DNA from: Sporobolomyces roseus
Taxonomy: Eukaryota; Basidiomycota; Microbotryomycetes; Sporidiobolales; Sporidiobolaceae
Length of the DNA: 64,000 bases
NCBI GenBank assembly: GCA_016617785.1
Contig: JADILM010000001.1
Span: forward strand, 3,844,001 to 3,908,000
Direction: 5' to 3'
In this document: positions 43,397-55,189 of the stretch, one piece after another
How the letters are laid out: every line of letters begins with the position of its first letter
Numbering within the stretch: the first letter of the stretch is position 1
Made by a program: the position numbers and the translations under genes
Notes under the pieces: generated by a model
Database searches by the model: none
What the model was told of the DNA's origin: nothing
What the model saw: only the letters and a program-made list of their open reading frames with translations

Positions 43397-44800
43397 TCAG
43401 AGATGTTCGAGAATCGGAAAAAACGAGTAGAGAAGACTGACCAAGACGTAAGGAAGCTGGTGTATCGTTCGACGCTCGAGTCGCCTCAGATAATCGACTA
43501 CCTTTTCATCTACTACGTTCCCACTCGTAGCTGCTTTGCGTAAGCTAGTCAGACGATCTCGAGCTTCATCCTCCGATTTTCGGTCCATTCTTCCGTAGAT
43601 TCGAGCGATCGCGTCGATGACTTTGATCATTGCCTCTGGAGTATCTTGACGCGAGACAGCGACATATGCGCTGTTTGTCGGGAGGTGCGCATGCGACGAA
43701 GAGGCGACAGGGTTGACCGAGGGGTGGAGAACCGAAGAATCCCCTCGTCGTTGATCATGACGGGAATCGACGGAAAACGCTGTTGAGGGCGCAGGAGGAG
43801 GCTGCGAGATAGACGGATGGCGCTTTGGAGGTCTCCCAGCTTCTTCGGCATCGTCTTCCTCCTCGCGAGGGCGGACCTCGCGAGCGTGTTGCTGAGCGCT
43901 CGAGGCAACAGCGTGTCCTCCTCCCTTGATCCCACAGTGGGTTCGGAAACTGTCCTCATTCGGCTATCCTCTCACCTCGTCTCAGCGATTGTTGCAAGAG
44001 AAAGGGAGAGTCAACGTACGAGATAAGAAGCGACGACGAGACTGGCTCGGATACCGACCTCCTCCTCACGATTGTAGGTCCTTCTGACGATATTGTAACA
44101 GGCTTGAAGGATGGCTACGATCCGTCTATGTTTCTGATCCTTTCCATGTTTGAATTCTTCGAGAGCGATTGACTGAATCGTCTCGCACCAAGTATTGTAA
44201 GGAAGCTCTTCCTCGGCTGGAATCGCGGGGTCAGAATGTTTGCGCGCGAACTTCAGCTTCTCGAGCACCCTGAGTAAAAGAGACTTGAGATCTGGGTTCG
44301 GCAGGCGGGAGAGGTTTCGCTCCTTGGTGGCGGCAATGCGTATGAGCTCCGTCCTCTGTTGCTGAGAATGTATGAGTCTAGTATGCCAATGCTGAAAGAA
44401 GGCAGTGTAGCTCACGGTCTGTCTTCGAAGCCATGAGATTTTCGAGTACTCTTCTTTCCCGAATAAACAGCCCAGGTCGACTACACGGTCAATGCTCGGC
44501 TAGCAAATAGAGGCTTGTCGTCAGTTCGTCCGGAAAAGGCGAGAGAGAAGCACTTACGAAGTATCTGTCGAAGATATCTGGAGCAAATGGGAGATTGGGA
44601 TCGAAGACTGAGAGTATCGTGTCCATTTGTGCTTGAGTGCAGGTTTTTAGGCGCGTCGCTGTGATGGTCTTCTTTGTGTAATTCAACCAATTTCTGGTTG
44701 CCCACAAGTCGTCATTGTGATCCCCCCAACCCCATCTGGTTGCGATTATCTCTAGTCGACTGTGCAAATCATCGAAGGCGAGATTTGCATATCCGGGCAT
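43397..44800 (-). CDS. unknown W-rich paralogous family, member P2
   Basis: Start ATG at 44800. The N-terminal module has DLHSRLEIIATRWGWG and LWATRNWLNY and ends at DRYF before a phase-0 intron. The next exon gives SIDRVVDLGCLF and ISWLRRQT, then another phase-0 intron. The middle module holds YNTWCETIQSIALEEFKHG, VAILQACYNIVRRTYNREEE and IRASLVVASYL. A Ser/Pro-rich linker with RPPKRHPSISQ resembles P1 (RPSKRHSSLSQ). The C-terminal module has IDAIARIYGRMDRKSEDEAR and VVDYLRRLERRTIHQLP. The tryptophan-glycine of the C-terminal module is missing here. It is tandem with P1, to which it is closest. Function unknown. The exact 3' end is uncertain because the last codons could be intronic. Confidence 0.66.
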
Positions 44801-45273
44801 TAAGGCTTAGTCGATGTTGGGCGAAAAGGACAAGAACGAAAGAAAGAGTGGATAGTTGATGAAGAGGTTCACGCCCGGCGGCCCAACCGCAAGTCGGAGA
44901 ATCGTGCTTTGACGTTGAGCTGGAACGTTCCTCCGGACCGGGAGCAAAGGAATAGAGAAACGGACGGACTGTCTCGGGATTAGACGAGACTTGAGCAATC
45001 GAAGAAAGTGGGTTGAAGATTCGAAGCTCCTGACGATATCGCTAATCGCAGAGAAGACGTGTGAGTTCGTAGATGAAGACCAAGAGCTCACCTTCATACC
45101 AGAGTCGAGGACGAGGAGAAGAATAGCGCAACCAATGATTCTCTCTTCTTTTCCGATGCTAGCATCTGATAACCTTCTTGATTCCCACTTTGTACACGTC
45201 TAAACCCATCAATCTACGAACCCCGCTTTCGATCATCGAATGCTTACCCACTTTTACCTCTAACGGAAAGATT
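44801..45273. other. intergenic, promoter of P2 and 3' end of GMH1
   Basis: About 470 bases between two minus-strand genes. Open frames on both strands (44807-45097, 44991-45203) show no similarity. Nothing else is seen. Confidence 0.35.
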
Positions 45274-46664
45274 TCATCGACCAAATAGACCTTCGAGAAC
45301 GACATGGCTCACGTTGAACCCTAGTAGACTGACGATGTAGAAGGCGAAGAGGAGTGCGACGGGGAAGAGGAGGAGTTCGGATCGGATTAGGAAAGGGAGA
45401 GCGTTGTAACCGAGATCTGCGAATCAACGAAGAGCAATGTCAATGAGGTTCAACTCGCAGCAAACTCGTCGAGACAGAGAAAAGCGATACGAACAAGTCA
45501 CATAAGCGTATTGAGTGAACTAGGAAAAACGAAATCCTGAATTAGTTCTCAAATCTCGGTTTTGAAGAGCAGGAAAGCGTACAGCAGCGAGGTACAGCGT
45601 GTTTCCGACCCAGAGACACACCCAATTACTTCTTGTTACGACGGGAGCGAGGACGAGTTGAGCGACGTAGAGGGTCAAGAAGAGAGGGAAGAAAGAATTG
45701 GCATGAACGTCGAATGCATAGGGCCTATCGGGGGAGGGCGTTCAATTCAGCGGGTAGTATGGAAGAGTCGCAGCGAGAGGGTGCGTACCACTCAACCTTC
45801 TGATCCGTCGCATGGGTATGACTCGCATGAGTAAGGTATTTGTTCGACAACGCCCTATTTATGGAGTTTGTGCGATACGAGTCAATTTGCGCTGCTACTA
45901 CAACCAGTAGATAAGGAGAAGATAAAGCGTACCATAGAGCTGTACTGATGATGAGACCGACTCCGAAGAATTGTATCACGATGAAAGAAAAGATTGTTTC
46001 GAAAGTTTTCGCAATTCCATGGTGAGCGTACAACACAGACCAGAGAATCGCTGCGACTGCATACCGAGAGAAATGCCAAGATCAGTATCGCGTCGTACGA
46101 TGAGTTCGCGAGATCCCTCGACGTACCGAGGAGGGAAAGGGAAATCAGGAGGAGAACAGCAGGATCGTCTCGAGCCCAAGTGTTTTTCGTTTCTGTGCGA
46201 AGGGTATATATCAGCCAGGATCTGGAGATAGGTCGAAAGGATTAGACATACGTTTGTGATAGTAGACGTTTCGATATCTTCGAAAGCGCAACTAAAATCA
46301 GCGAGTTGTCGAGTTATCGAACAGCACGAATAAGAACACTCACACTCGCCGCGGTGCAATACACAGATAACAAAGTTGCCAGATCGCCAATTCAAAGTCC
46401 TGTCGAAGTAAATTGACGAGCATGAGATTTGAGAAAGCGAGAATGAGAGAGGGAAAGCGAAACTCGCCATTTGTGGTAATCGACTCAATCTCCGTAGCCA
46501 AGTCTTCATTCCACCGTTCCCTAACCGAGGGAATCCATGTGCAGAGCTACAGGAGTACGAAGGAGGGTGAGCGAAAGTTCGGAATAAGAGGGGAAAGAGA
46601 AAGAGAGGACTCACTTGAGATTCGCAGTAGAGCTACCATTACGGCCTCTCGATGATGGCAGCAT
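45274..46664 (-). CDS. GMH1: UNC-50/GMH1 family Golgi membrane protein
   Basis: About nine exons. The ATG at 46664 gives MLPSSRGRNGSSTANL, which joins in phase to GMKTWLRRLSRLPQM. The next intron (46400-46467) has a GC donor and leads to DFELAIWQLCYLCIAPRRV. The family's hallmark blocks follow: VYRNVYYHKQTKNTWARDD, PAVLLLISLSLL, AILWSVLYAHHG, IQFFGVGLIISTALW, EWPYAFDVHANSFFPLFL and DLGYNALPFLIRSELLLFP. About five membrane segments are visible. UNC-50/Gmh1 proteins are Golgi inner-membrane proteins linked to the Arf guanine-exchange factor Gea1/2 and, in worms, to receptor trafficking. The end at 45274 assumes that the last GTGAGC after LLGFN is not used as a donor. The alternative upstream frame to 46908 lacks an ATG. 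Confidence 0.9.
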
Positions 46665-46939
46665 CTAGTTCAGAGCTTCGGGTCCTCTTCAGCGAGTGCA
46701 GGGAGTCGAGAGATTGAGCGAGGCGGGCGAAAGTCGATTTCGATGAGGAAGGAATGGATTGAACCAAGAGCGCTTCCGAGCTGATTGTAGGAATGTATAA
46801 AACTTGACTTAGAGGTCTACGGGAACAGGCGAGGTAATCGAGTTCGAAGTTGTTGTCGAAGAACGAATCCGAGTCGTCTCGCTTCTTGCGCTCTCCCACT
46901 TCACTCAAACTTCGACCGGAATAGAGTAGTCCACCAGAG

Positions 46940-49900
46940 ATGCATCAGGAAGACGAGCTCGACTTTGACGAAGATGATCTAGTACCTCAAGCCTTTGCAA
47001 TCCCTTCCTCTTCCTCATCTTCTTCCCTCCAATCTCGATCTCAGCCTCACCAAGCAGTACCTACAGCTCCCCTTACCACCACCACGATCAAAGCATCCAC
47101 TCCAGCTTCGACCAAACCTCCTTCTCACGATACTTCACTAGATTCACTCGGAAGAAAGTTACCTCAAGGATGGGTCTCACGCATGAGCAACACGACTGGA
47201 GAACTCTACTACCGCAACACAGTCAGTAATACGAGTAGCTGGGAGATCCCGACAACTCCCGCTGTCGAAATCAAGAACGATTCTCCCCCTCCTCCTTCTT
47301 CTCTTCCTCAAACTGCACCTCCCGCTTCGCAACCTATTGTCCAACACCAACAGCCATCGCAACAGGCGCAAACTACGGAAACGAGAACAGGAAGAGAGGT
47401 GGAACAGAGTTTGCCGAAGGGACCAAAGCTAGCGACTCATCCAGATACAGCGAAGCTCGTTCAGTCGATTCCGTCTACCTCTTCTTCAGGTGATTCAACC
47501 TCATCCTCAAACGAGTATCGCTCTATACTGACTCTATTGATCCTCGTATAGTCACTGCAGCACTTCCTACCGGTCCTCGAGCATCGACTCAAACAAATTC
47601 GAATCCGCCTCGACAACCTATGGCATCTACAGCTGCAGCAAGATACCCTCCTCGTGCAGCTACGTCAAGCACGTTGGCTCCGGCGGTTTCGCAATCACAA
47701 AAGTTGGAGACAAGTAATGGTGAGCTTTCGTCCTATCAACGAATTCAGTCGATCGTCTGCGCCTTCTAGAAACTCGGAACCGCTTGGAAGAACACCTCGA
47801 AGCTCCAGAGCTATCACTAGCTCGAGCCGAATCTTACCTCGCCTCGAGCCGTCCTCCTCGACCTCCTCCCTCCGTCGAGATTTGCCTCGAGAATCACTCA
47901 CAGCCTGTTCCTCACATCGTTCAATCGCTTACCTCTTTCCCTTTCCCTTTCCTTTGCCTCCTCTTACTCATCTTCGCCATCTCCCTACCTCGTCACCCAC
48001 TCCGTAACGCTCCTTCTCGCCCACTCTATTCCATCACTTCACACTTCGAAATCCTCCTTCCTCCCTTTCCCGAATCACAGAACCTTCCAAGTCTTCTACA
48101 TCGTCCAGTTCCACTTCTGCTGAGTTACCGAAAGGTCCAAGAGCTTCTATCGATCAACAACGTGAGTTTTTATGTTTCGAGGGGAAGAGATCTTGGAAAA
48201 AAGGGGTAGATGAGAGTATGGCTCGATTCAAACAACGGACTGATCCTAGTCAAAGCGAGAAGAAGGAAAGATAAGAGAGGCTCAAGTCGCATCGGGATTG
48301 AGGGAATTGGAACGAATGAAATGCTGGAGAGGCTTTCTTCGCCCGGCAAACACGCTCGCCTCGATTGATCACCCTTCGAACACACCGCTTACTCCTTACT
48401 TCGCTTCCCTCATTCTCCCTTCCCTTTCACCCCTCGCTCTCATCGCTCGACAACTCTCGCTTCTTTCTCACTCACTTCGACCTGTCCTCCGTATAATCTC
48501 CCATTTCCCTCATTTCCCCTAAACTTCATTCTTCAGGTCGTCAATCTATTCCATCTCAACCCTCAGCCGTACAGTCTTCCACCACTCGTTCTTCCCGTGA
48601 TCCGCCTTCCGGACCTGCTCCTCGAAACCCAAACCCAGCTCGATCTGTCAACTCCATTCCTGTCGCTCCTCGCAATCCTTCAGCCCCAACTGCTGCATCA
48701 GTCTCTACCGAGCCCACACATACATCAAGATCGATCGCAGATGAACGCAGGAGTTCAGTAGCCTCGGCAAGATCGAATGGAGAATCAGCTCGAGGGACCG
48801 CTGTGATTCGACCAGATCGGTATGCTTCCCTGTTACACGCCTCATACCGTTCTTCGCTTGAGCGAGGAAATCATCAGCTGACTCTCGTTCTCGCTATCTC
48901 CATAGTGATTCGACCAACCCTCGCGCTCTCTCTGTCGTCACTTCCCTCCCTCGAGGTCCTCGTCACGGACCTCGTCACTCTGCACCTATCCTCCCACCGT
49001 CAAAACCTCTCGCGACAGCCGACTCGAAGCGAAACGGAGACAGTTCGGAACAACGACGTTCTTCGATCAGTAATGGTTCATCGTCGAGGATCGTAGAGGA
49101 AGAAAGAAGATCTCGACCTTCACCTCTAGCTCGAGAAGATTCGAGTTCCCGACCTCGATCGAGAGATACCAGTCCTCGAGCACCGCAAGATCGAGAGTCG
49201 AGGGCTGGTGCTGGAGGAAGAAAGGAGGAGACTTCTTCGAGGAGAGTAGAGGACCTTGATCGAAGTTTGGACGATTACAATAGGGGAAGGGAGGGAAGAG
49301 ATAGCGAGAAGGGAGATAGGAGAGAAAGGGAGAGATCACCGGTTCGCAAAGAGGAAACTAGGAGGGAACGCTCGAGATCGAGGGATAGATATGCTAAGGC
49401 TTCAGAGAAACGGCGCTTAGATGAAGGGAAAGAGAGGGATTCGAGGAGAGGAGAACGGGATGAATACGTCGACAAGATGGATATCGACTCACTCTCTTCC
49501 TCTCGATCTCGACCCCTCCACGACGACTCGACTGCATCCAAGCGAGACCTTCCGCCTCACGTCGCTCTCCAACGAGTACCTTCATCATCGACCGCCGATT
49601 CTCACCGACCTCGTTCCCTTCGCGAGTTGTCGAAATCACCTCCTATTGCTCCTAGTCCAGCACAGAGGCAGAAGATGAGGGATGAGGCAAGGAAAGAACA
49701 ACAGAGAGGAGTGTCTATCGAAATCGGAGGAGGAGGAACGAGAGGTGAACGAAGTCGGAGGGAGGGATCGAGACCGGACAAGGATGCTGGTCGCTCGAGG
49801 GACTCGGACAGAAGCGATCGGGAGAGGGCAGCGAGGGCAGCAGAAGTCGAAAAGGAGAAGGAGAGGGTCAGGCTTAGAGCGCTCGATGATGCGAGGAATC

Positions 49901-50815
49901 GGGAACGTGACATGGTGGAACGTGAGAGGGCAAGAGGGAGCTATAGAGATGATAGAAGCGATAGGGATGAGGACAGATATCGTGACAGGGGAAGGGATCG
50001 ACGAGAAGTTTCGCCGCCATTACTCAGATTCGCTTCTTCGACGACACCTTTCCTACCACCTCCTTCTCCACCTCGAGCTTCCAGAACTCGTACTCGATCA
50101 CTCTCACCTCCCATTCCTCGTCCACCGGTCTCTTCAGTCGCACCATCAACGAGCAGTCGAGGAGGAGGGGGAGGCGTAAGAGGAGCGATTCACATCGAAA
50201 TCGGTGGAAACGCTATCGTCAAGACACCCGCAAGTTTCCGTGGCAAATACAGAGTACCGGATAGGGAGGAGATCTTGGGACACTCGATCGTACCTTTGAT
50301 GAGGATAGTCGGTACCGGATCAAACGGTCTCGATGATTTGGATGCGAGAGAAAGGCGAAGAGAACGATCTCCTCCTTTGGCATCTTATCGAGGGGAACGA
50401 TCTCGTGACGCGAGAGGAGGATCAAGATACGCCAGGAGTCGTTCACCGGTACGAGAACGTTCTCCAGTACGCTCAAAGGCCAGGTCACCAGTTCGGGAAT
50501 CGATCAATCGTTCGAGCGATCTCAGTTCAGCTCTTCCTCCCCGACCTGTGCGTATCGTTCTTTCGTTATCCACGGGTCTCTCGCTCTCGCAGGTGTACTG
50601 ACTCTCAAGTTCTCCTCGACGATTTCTAGACTGCTTCTTCACCAAAATCGACCACACCTTCCCTACTTTCTCGAATGTCTGGACTTCCCGAACGACCTGT
50701 CTCAGCCAGTCCAGCTATAAAGGACCGACCCTTATCGATCAACGGCGCTGCGAAGAGGATACGAGATCCCGAGGAGGTCATCAGAGAGGCGGAAATGAAG
50801 AAAAGACGAGGATGA
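46940..50815 (+). CDS. WW-domain protein with RS-like C-terminal region (probable pre-mRNA processing factor)
   Basis: Start ATG at 46940 (MHQEDELDFDEDDLVPQAF). Around residues 70-105 there is a WW domain: LPQGWVSRMSNTTGELYYRN and then TSSWEIP, with both signature Trp and the Tyr-Tyr pair. A Pro/Gln-rich region follows, then a chain of short exons with Ser/Arg/Pro-rich sequence and a long exon (about 48905-50550) with many RS, RE and RD dipeptides (RRERSRSRDRYAKASEKRR; RERSPVRSKARSPVR). A glycine-rich patch precedes IHIEIGGNAIVKTPASFRG. The terminal exon ends with IRDPEEVIREAEMKKRRG. WW plus RS composition is typical of spliceosome-associated factors. The structure between 47720 and 48540 is uncertain; one frame there (VDRLRLLETRNRLEEHL) would need an unusually short 29-nt intron. 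Confidence 0.7.
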
Positions 50816-51186
50816 TGAAAGCTCTTACGTAGCTCACATCGGTGAGAGTCGATTGTCGATGTGCATTGCAACTTACGCCATGTCATACAGACTTCTCGCT
50901 GCCTACTCCGAGTCGACTTTCGACGAAACTCTTCAAAACCGACTCGAGTCTCGGCTCTTCTCGCTACTCGCATTCTGCTAATCGCTTCGCAGAGCCACAC
51001 GATATAAAGCCCAGTCGAACGAGCCCGCAGGAAGTGATCATCTTTCTCGAGTCTCTAGCCGGTCGCCGCGGATCAATTCGGCCTCAAGAACCGCTTTGCT
51101 TTCTCTCTCTCTCCCTTCTCCTTCTTCACTTCACCTCAGCTCACGTTGCTTATCACAGCCTCGCCCTACCCTGCGCAGAGCTTCAC
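50816..51186. other. intergenic, promoter of family member P3
   Basis: About 370 bases between plus-strand genes. The frame of P3 is open upstream of 51187 but without similarity. The stretch before the ATG is pyrimidine-rich. Nothing else is seen. Confidence 0.35.
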
Positions 51187-52575
51187 ATGCCGAAACAACC
51201 TCGTTCTACAAAACGAGACCCTCAAATCTCGAACGGCGTCCGTCAAGTCCGTCCGCAACCTTACCACAACTTCACTGATGCTGTCGATCGCATGGTCGCA
51301 AATTGGGGAGGAGACGTTGAATATCAGCCTGGGTTCACCCCTCGGAGTTTCGGCAACAACCTAAAAGCCAGGATCACGGGGACAGTTTGGGACGTTCAAG
51401 TCCCGACTTTGCAAGCTGCGATCATCAAGATGATCCGTCTCGCAGAGCCCGACATCTATTCTGGAACTTTCGTACGTCTCGCATTTCACGACGCCTTGAC
51501 TGGTCTACCGAGCTGAACGGCATGGTCGTTTCAGCCATCTGTTGAGAGAATCGTAGTCAGAGGTCTTCGTAAGATGCCAAAGGGAGAACACCCTTCTTGG
51601 GTCAAACCTGTTGTTGTAAGCGAAACTTTCGATTTCGAGCTGAGCGCATATATCGGACTGAAACGACCACAACCGTAGATCCAGGATATCGCTAAACGCT
51701 CGCTTGATAGGATCAAACACATGGAGGACGCCAACTTCGAAAACAATCTCGAGAGCTGGTTCACACAGGTCAATCACACCGTTGAAGCGATGCACTCGCT
51801 ATTTCCGAACGATAACAACTACGGGCAATGGCTCGAGACGATGGAACGAATCGTCAATCAAAGCTACTACGAAATCGTTTACAAGATGCACAAAGGTTCA
51901 GACTTTCTCGGATACTTGGAGGGAACTCTCGAAGCTCTGCAACTACTCAGGAATGGATGGAAAAGTGAAAAGGGAGAGCCAATCAAAGTTCCTCGCAATA
52001 TAGTGAGTCTCTATCACGTGCGTCCATTTCCCTCCTTGCCGTCTGTTTCCTCCTCGCAGCCTGACCTTCATCTGTTGGCTAGCCGAGCGTCTACGATTTC
52101 ATGAAAATGGTCGGCATTGCACCAGCTGCTTCGTGTATTCACAAGGAACTAACGGACGAGAAGAGATGGAACACATTCAAAGCGGGAAATCGTAACGCGG
52201 TGAGACCCGTCGTACTTCGTCGTTACCACGCTGTAGAAACGTTGTCTCGGCCAGGTCTTTCAAATGAGCTGGTCAAACTTATTGAAGCCGTGGCGGAGAA
52301 GTACAAAGAGTTCTTCGCGGATTGGGGATATAACGTAGGCGATCGTCTTCGCTGGCTATACCATGATGTTCGACAAAACGGAGGCTACGAGCTGATGAGG
52401 CGGTACTTGCAAGAGCTCCTCTCAACCGGAAATACCTATCTCCCTTCGCCCGAGCATATCGTGAGCAGTTTCTTTCTGAACATCTGCGTTCCTCAAAGGC
52501 TGACCACCTCGACCTGAATTTGGATTGCAGATCTCTACTGTAGCTCAGCTACGTGCTTACTCTTCCGTTTATTAG
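51187..52575 (+). CDS. unknown W-rich paralogous family, member P3
   Basis: Start ATG at 51187 (MPKQPRSTKRDPQISNG). N-terminal module: NFTDAVDRMVANWGGDVEYQ, FTPRSFGNNLKARI, ending at YSGTF with a phase-0 intron. Second exon: SVERIVVRGLRKM and HPSWVKPVV, then a phase-0 intron. Middle module: TVEAMHSLFPNDNNYGQWLE, TMERIVNQSYYEIVYKM, ending SLYH before the third conserved intron. C-terminal module: VYDFMKMVGIAPAASCIHKE, LIEAVAEKYKEFFADWGYN, YELMRRYLQELLSTG and LPSPEHI, then a final short exon with ISTVAQLRAYSSVY and TAG at 52573-52575. P3 lacks the large linker of P1. It is tandem with P4. The module order and the three intron sites match the other members. No known domain; function unknown. Confidence 0.7.
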
Positions 52576-52951
52576 TTTGACCTCCCCTCCCCTCTTGCTT
52601 GATAAAGTATTGTCCTTCGTCGTTTTGTCTATTACCGATCGTCAATTTTCGACTCTTTCTGTTTATACCGGTTCTACTTTGCTTATCGATATCGCGAGAC
52701 TCATAGTTGAGTAATCGGGGAAAGGAATCGAGAGCTTTCAGAGCGCTGAGTGCCGCGGTTTCTACACTCTGCTCCGTTATCCACGAAACTCAGACGGAAC
52801 GAGCGATCGTGCAAAAGCTCTCCTCCTTTCCCTACTTCTCTCTTCTACGCTACTATCATTCCGACTCATCGTGTTCGACGCTACCCCGACTTAAGCATAG
52901 GAACACGTTAACAACGGCACATCCAAACCTTGAAAGTCGAAACCTCGAATC
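52576..52951. other. intergenic between P3 and P4
   Basis: About 375 bases with the 3' end of P3 and the promoter of P4. A short stretch at 52628-52690 is AT-rich. Nothing else is seen. Confidence 0.35.
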
Positions 52952-54483
52952 ATGCCCTGGCCACTCGCCTCATCCCTTCCCTCTCAAAATCCAAGTCTTC
53001 ACACCTTTCAGAGTGGCGACCGCTTGGAACCAGGAGCGCATTTGACATACCAGTCTTTCTTGAACGCCGTCAAAGAATTGGTCGAATATTGGGGACCGGA
53101 TAGAGAATTTGAGCCGGGCTGGACTCCTCGTGAATTGGCAGAAGACATCACACGAAGATTCACAGAGGATCTCTGGAATCGTCAGGACGATCCCTTCCGA
53201 ACTCGCGTTCTCGAGCTTTTGAACGTTCGTTCAGCTTCGCACGACATCTACTCTCCTAACTTCGTACGTTCTCACCCGAGCTTCGCTAGCGTCCGACACT
53301 GTTCTCACTTCTTTCCTTCACCCTTGCACAGCCCTGCTTCGAGCTTTTTGCCGCCAAAGGCATGCGTCGAAGAAGCAACGAAACAATCAATTCGCCTTGG
53401 CTCAGGGCGCAGGTGGTAAGCAACGCTGCTACGCCGCCTCTCAGGGTCAAACAGCTGATGTCTCCCTACCAGGTGAAAGATATCTCAGGAGTACGCTTCT
53501 GGACAAACCTTGACAAAATCAGGCCCGCCGCACTCGCTTCGAACTTTGAGCTTTCACTCGAATTATTGGACCGCTTCTTCAGAGCACTTTCAGCCCTATT
53601 CGGCAAGTACCAAGAATATCAACAATGGGTAAAAAAGATGGATTTGGCGCTATACAGGAACTGGTATCGGATCTTTTTCGAAGAGAAGAAAAGCGAGGTG
53701 GTCTTCGCGACCATGAAGGGTTGTCTCGAGGTCTTGGAGCTGATTAAATCGCGATCAAAGGGAAGCTATGGACCAGGGAAGATGCTTGCATACTACCACG
53801 TACGTTTCCGCACTTTTCCCATGCGAGCTTTTCGATTCGAAACCATTTTCCAGCTCACTAAGACTTCTGTTCTGTCGCAGCCGACCCTCGAAGGCTTCTT
53901 CAAGATGTGCGGTCTCCTCCCTACCCAAAGCTATGTCCAGAAAGAGCTCGAAGACGTCGACAATTGGCATCGCTTCTCAGTTCGAAATCGAGAATCTGCG
54001 CAACCTCCCGTGTTCAAAGACTCGAATCGTCCTTCGCATCGGCAGCCGCCCAATGCTACGGATTGGAGGCAGCTCTCGATTCTCGTACTCACAGTAGCTC
54101 AGAGGTATCGAGCTGATTATGGAGACTGGGGACACTTTGTCGGGAATCAACTCAACGTTCTCGTTGAAGAGTCGAAGTCTTCCGGTGACGACCAGAGCTA
54201 CCACACTCTTGACCACTACTTGCGAGAGCTCCTAGCTTGTCGCGTATCCGAGCTTCCCTCACCGCAAAAGATCGTAAGTATCCTTGATTGCGTTTTCTTC
54301 GATCTCGAAGCTGACTCGACCTCCTCGTCGCTGGATCACTCAGCCTCCTGCGATATGGGAGATCGGCGTGCCTCCTTACATTGTGCCGCGCGTAATCTAG
54401 CCTTCCCTGTGTCTTTCGCTCCCTCCCTTGTCAAGAAATGCGTAATATACGTTACAACACACCCTTCCAAACGTACGAGATGA
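52952..54483 (+). CDS. unknown W-rich paralogous family, member P4
   Basis: Start ATG at 52952. N-terminal module: SFLNAVKELVEYWGPDREFE, GWTPRELAEDITRRFTEDLW, ending at YSPNF with a phase-0 intron. Second exon: CFELFAAKGMRRRSN and SPWLRAQV, then a phase-0 intron. Middle module: FFRALSALFGKYQEYQQWVK, KMDLALYRNWYRIFFEEKK, ending AYYH before the third shared intron. C-terminal module: LEGFFKMCGLLPTQSYVQKE, VAQRYRADYGDWGHFVGNQL, LDHYLRELLACRVSELPSP and QKI. A final intron donor (GTAAGT at about 54275) follows the last conserved codon as in P3, but its acceptor is not clear, so the end given is where the unspliced frame stops. Closest to P3. Function unknown. Confidence 0.66.
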
Positions 54484-54530
54484 CCTTTATCCTTCTTCCC
54501 TACATCTATGATCTACCTGAGATAGACCTT

Positions 54531-55082
54531 CTACTGCTCAAACATCGTTTGTAAACTTCCTTTTCCCTTTTCTCCTCCAGCTCCTTGCCTCCTGTGATCA
54601 CCTTGTTCCATCGTCGGTAGCTCGTCTCCTTGTTCGAACTGTTTGGGGAATTTCAATCCGACCATGTTTGCAGATTTCTCTGCTCGTTCTGCTTGTGTCA
54701 TATCTTGAGTCGAGTTATACCTCTCCACTAAAGCCTAGCAAACTCCAACCTCATCCCCAATCAGCTCGCGCTTCTTCTAGGATTTAGTGAAGCTGGTAGC
54801 GTACCTTGTGCACTCGATGGGCCTTCATGAAGACGACCAAATTCTCGACATCTTTCCCAAATTGAGTCGCCTCTGGCGTTGAAGGTTGAATCTTCCTACC
54901 CGATTCGATGAGTAATCGCAAGTGAGATGGAATAGTAGGAGATCTAGCAGCTCTCGAGTGAATAGACTAGAGGGAAGAAAGAATTGAGATGAGAATCAAT
55001 GCAAGATGGAGAGGCAAGGAGGACTCACGTTTTGTACGAATTGCTTCAGGACTGATCTGTATAGTTGAGGTAATGAGGACAT
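54531..55082 (-). CDS. FMC1: mitochondrial F1-ATPase assembly factor FMC1 (LYR family)
   Basis: Three exons from ATG 55082: MSSLPQLYRSVLKQFVQN contains the LYR motif (LYRSVL). The second exon reads SIHSRAARSPTIPSHLRLLI and then ATQFGKDVENLVVFMKAHR. The third reads LVERYNSTQDMTQAERAEKS and ANMVGLKFPKQF, ending in a Gln/Gly-rich tail. Length, LYR start and the AxxVGLKxP-type end match the Complex1_LYR/FMC1-like family. In yeast Fmc1 is needed for F1-ATPase assembly at high temperature and acts with Atp12. The divergent neighbour 107 bases away is ATP11, the chaperone of the F1 beta subunit, which strongly supports the call. Confidence 0.85.
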
Positions 55083-55189
55083 GCTTTGCTTTGCTTTTGA
55101 TCGCGTGAGTGAGGAAGTGGAGGTAAAAGAGAGGAGAGGAAACTTCTTTTTGGTTCCCGACACTTCACTTTGACAGCTGAGACTCGACT
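55083..55189. promoter_or_regulatory. 107-bp divergent promoter of FMC1 and ATP11
   Basis: The whole distance between the two start codons is 107 bases. It must drive both F1-ATPase assembly genes. No canonical TATA element is clear. Confidence 0.6.

Noticed and set aside
46639..46908. Longer N-terminus for GMH1 in the frame reaching 46908
   Set aside because: The frame has no ATG. The ATG at 46664 joins in phase through a good GTGAGT donor and gives a plausible family N-terminus.
47730..47900. Extra exon of the WW/RS gene (VDRLRLLETRNRLEEHL)
   Set aside because: It reads like a coiled coil but needs a 29-nt intron; an alternative frame is equally possible, so it was not fixed as an exon.
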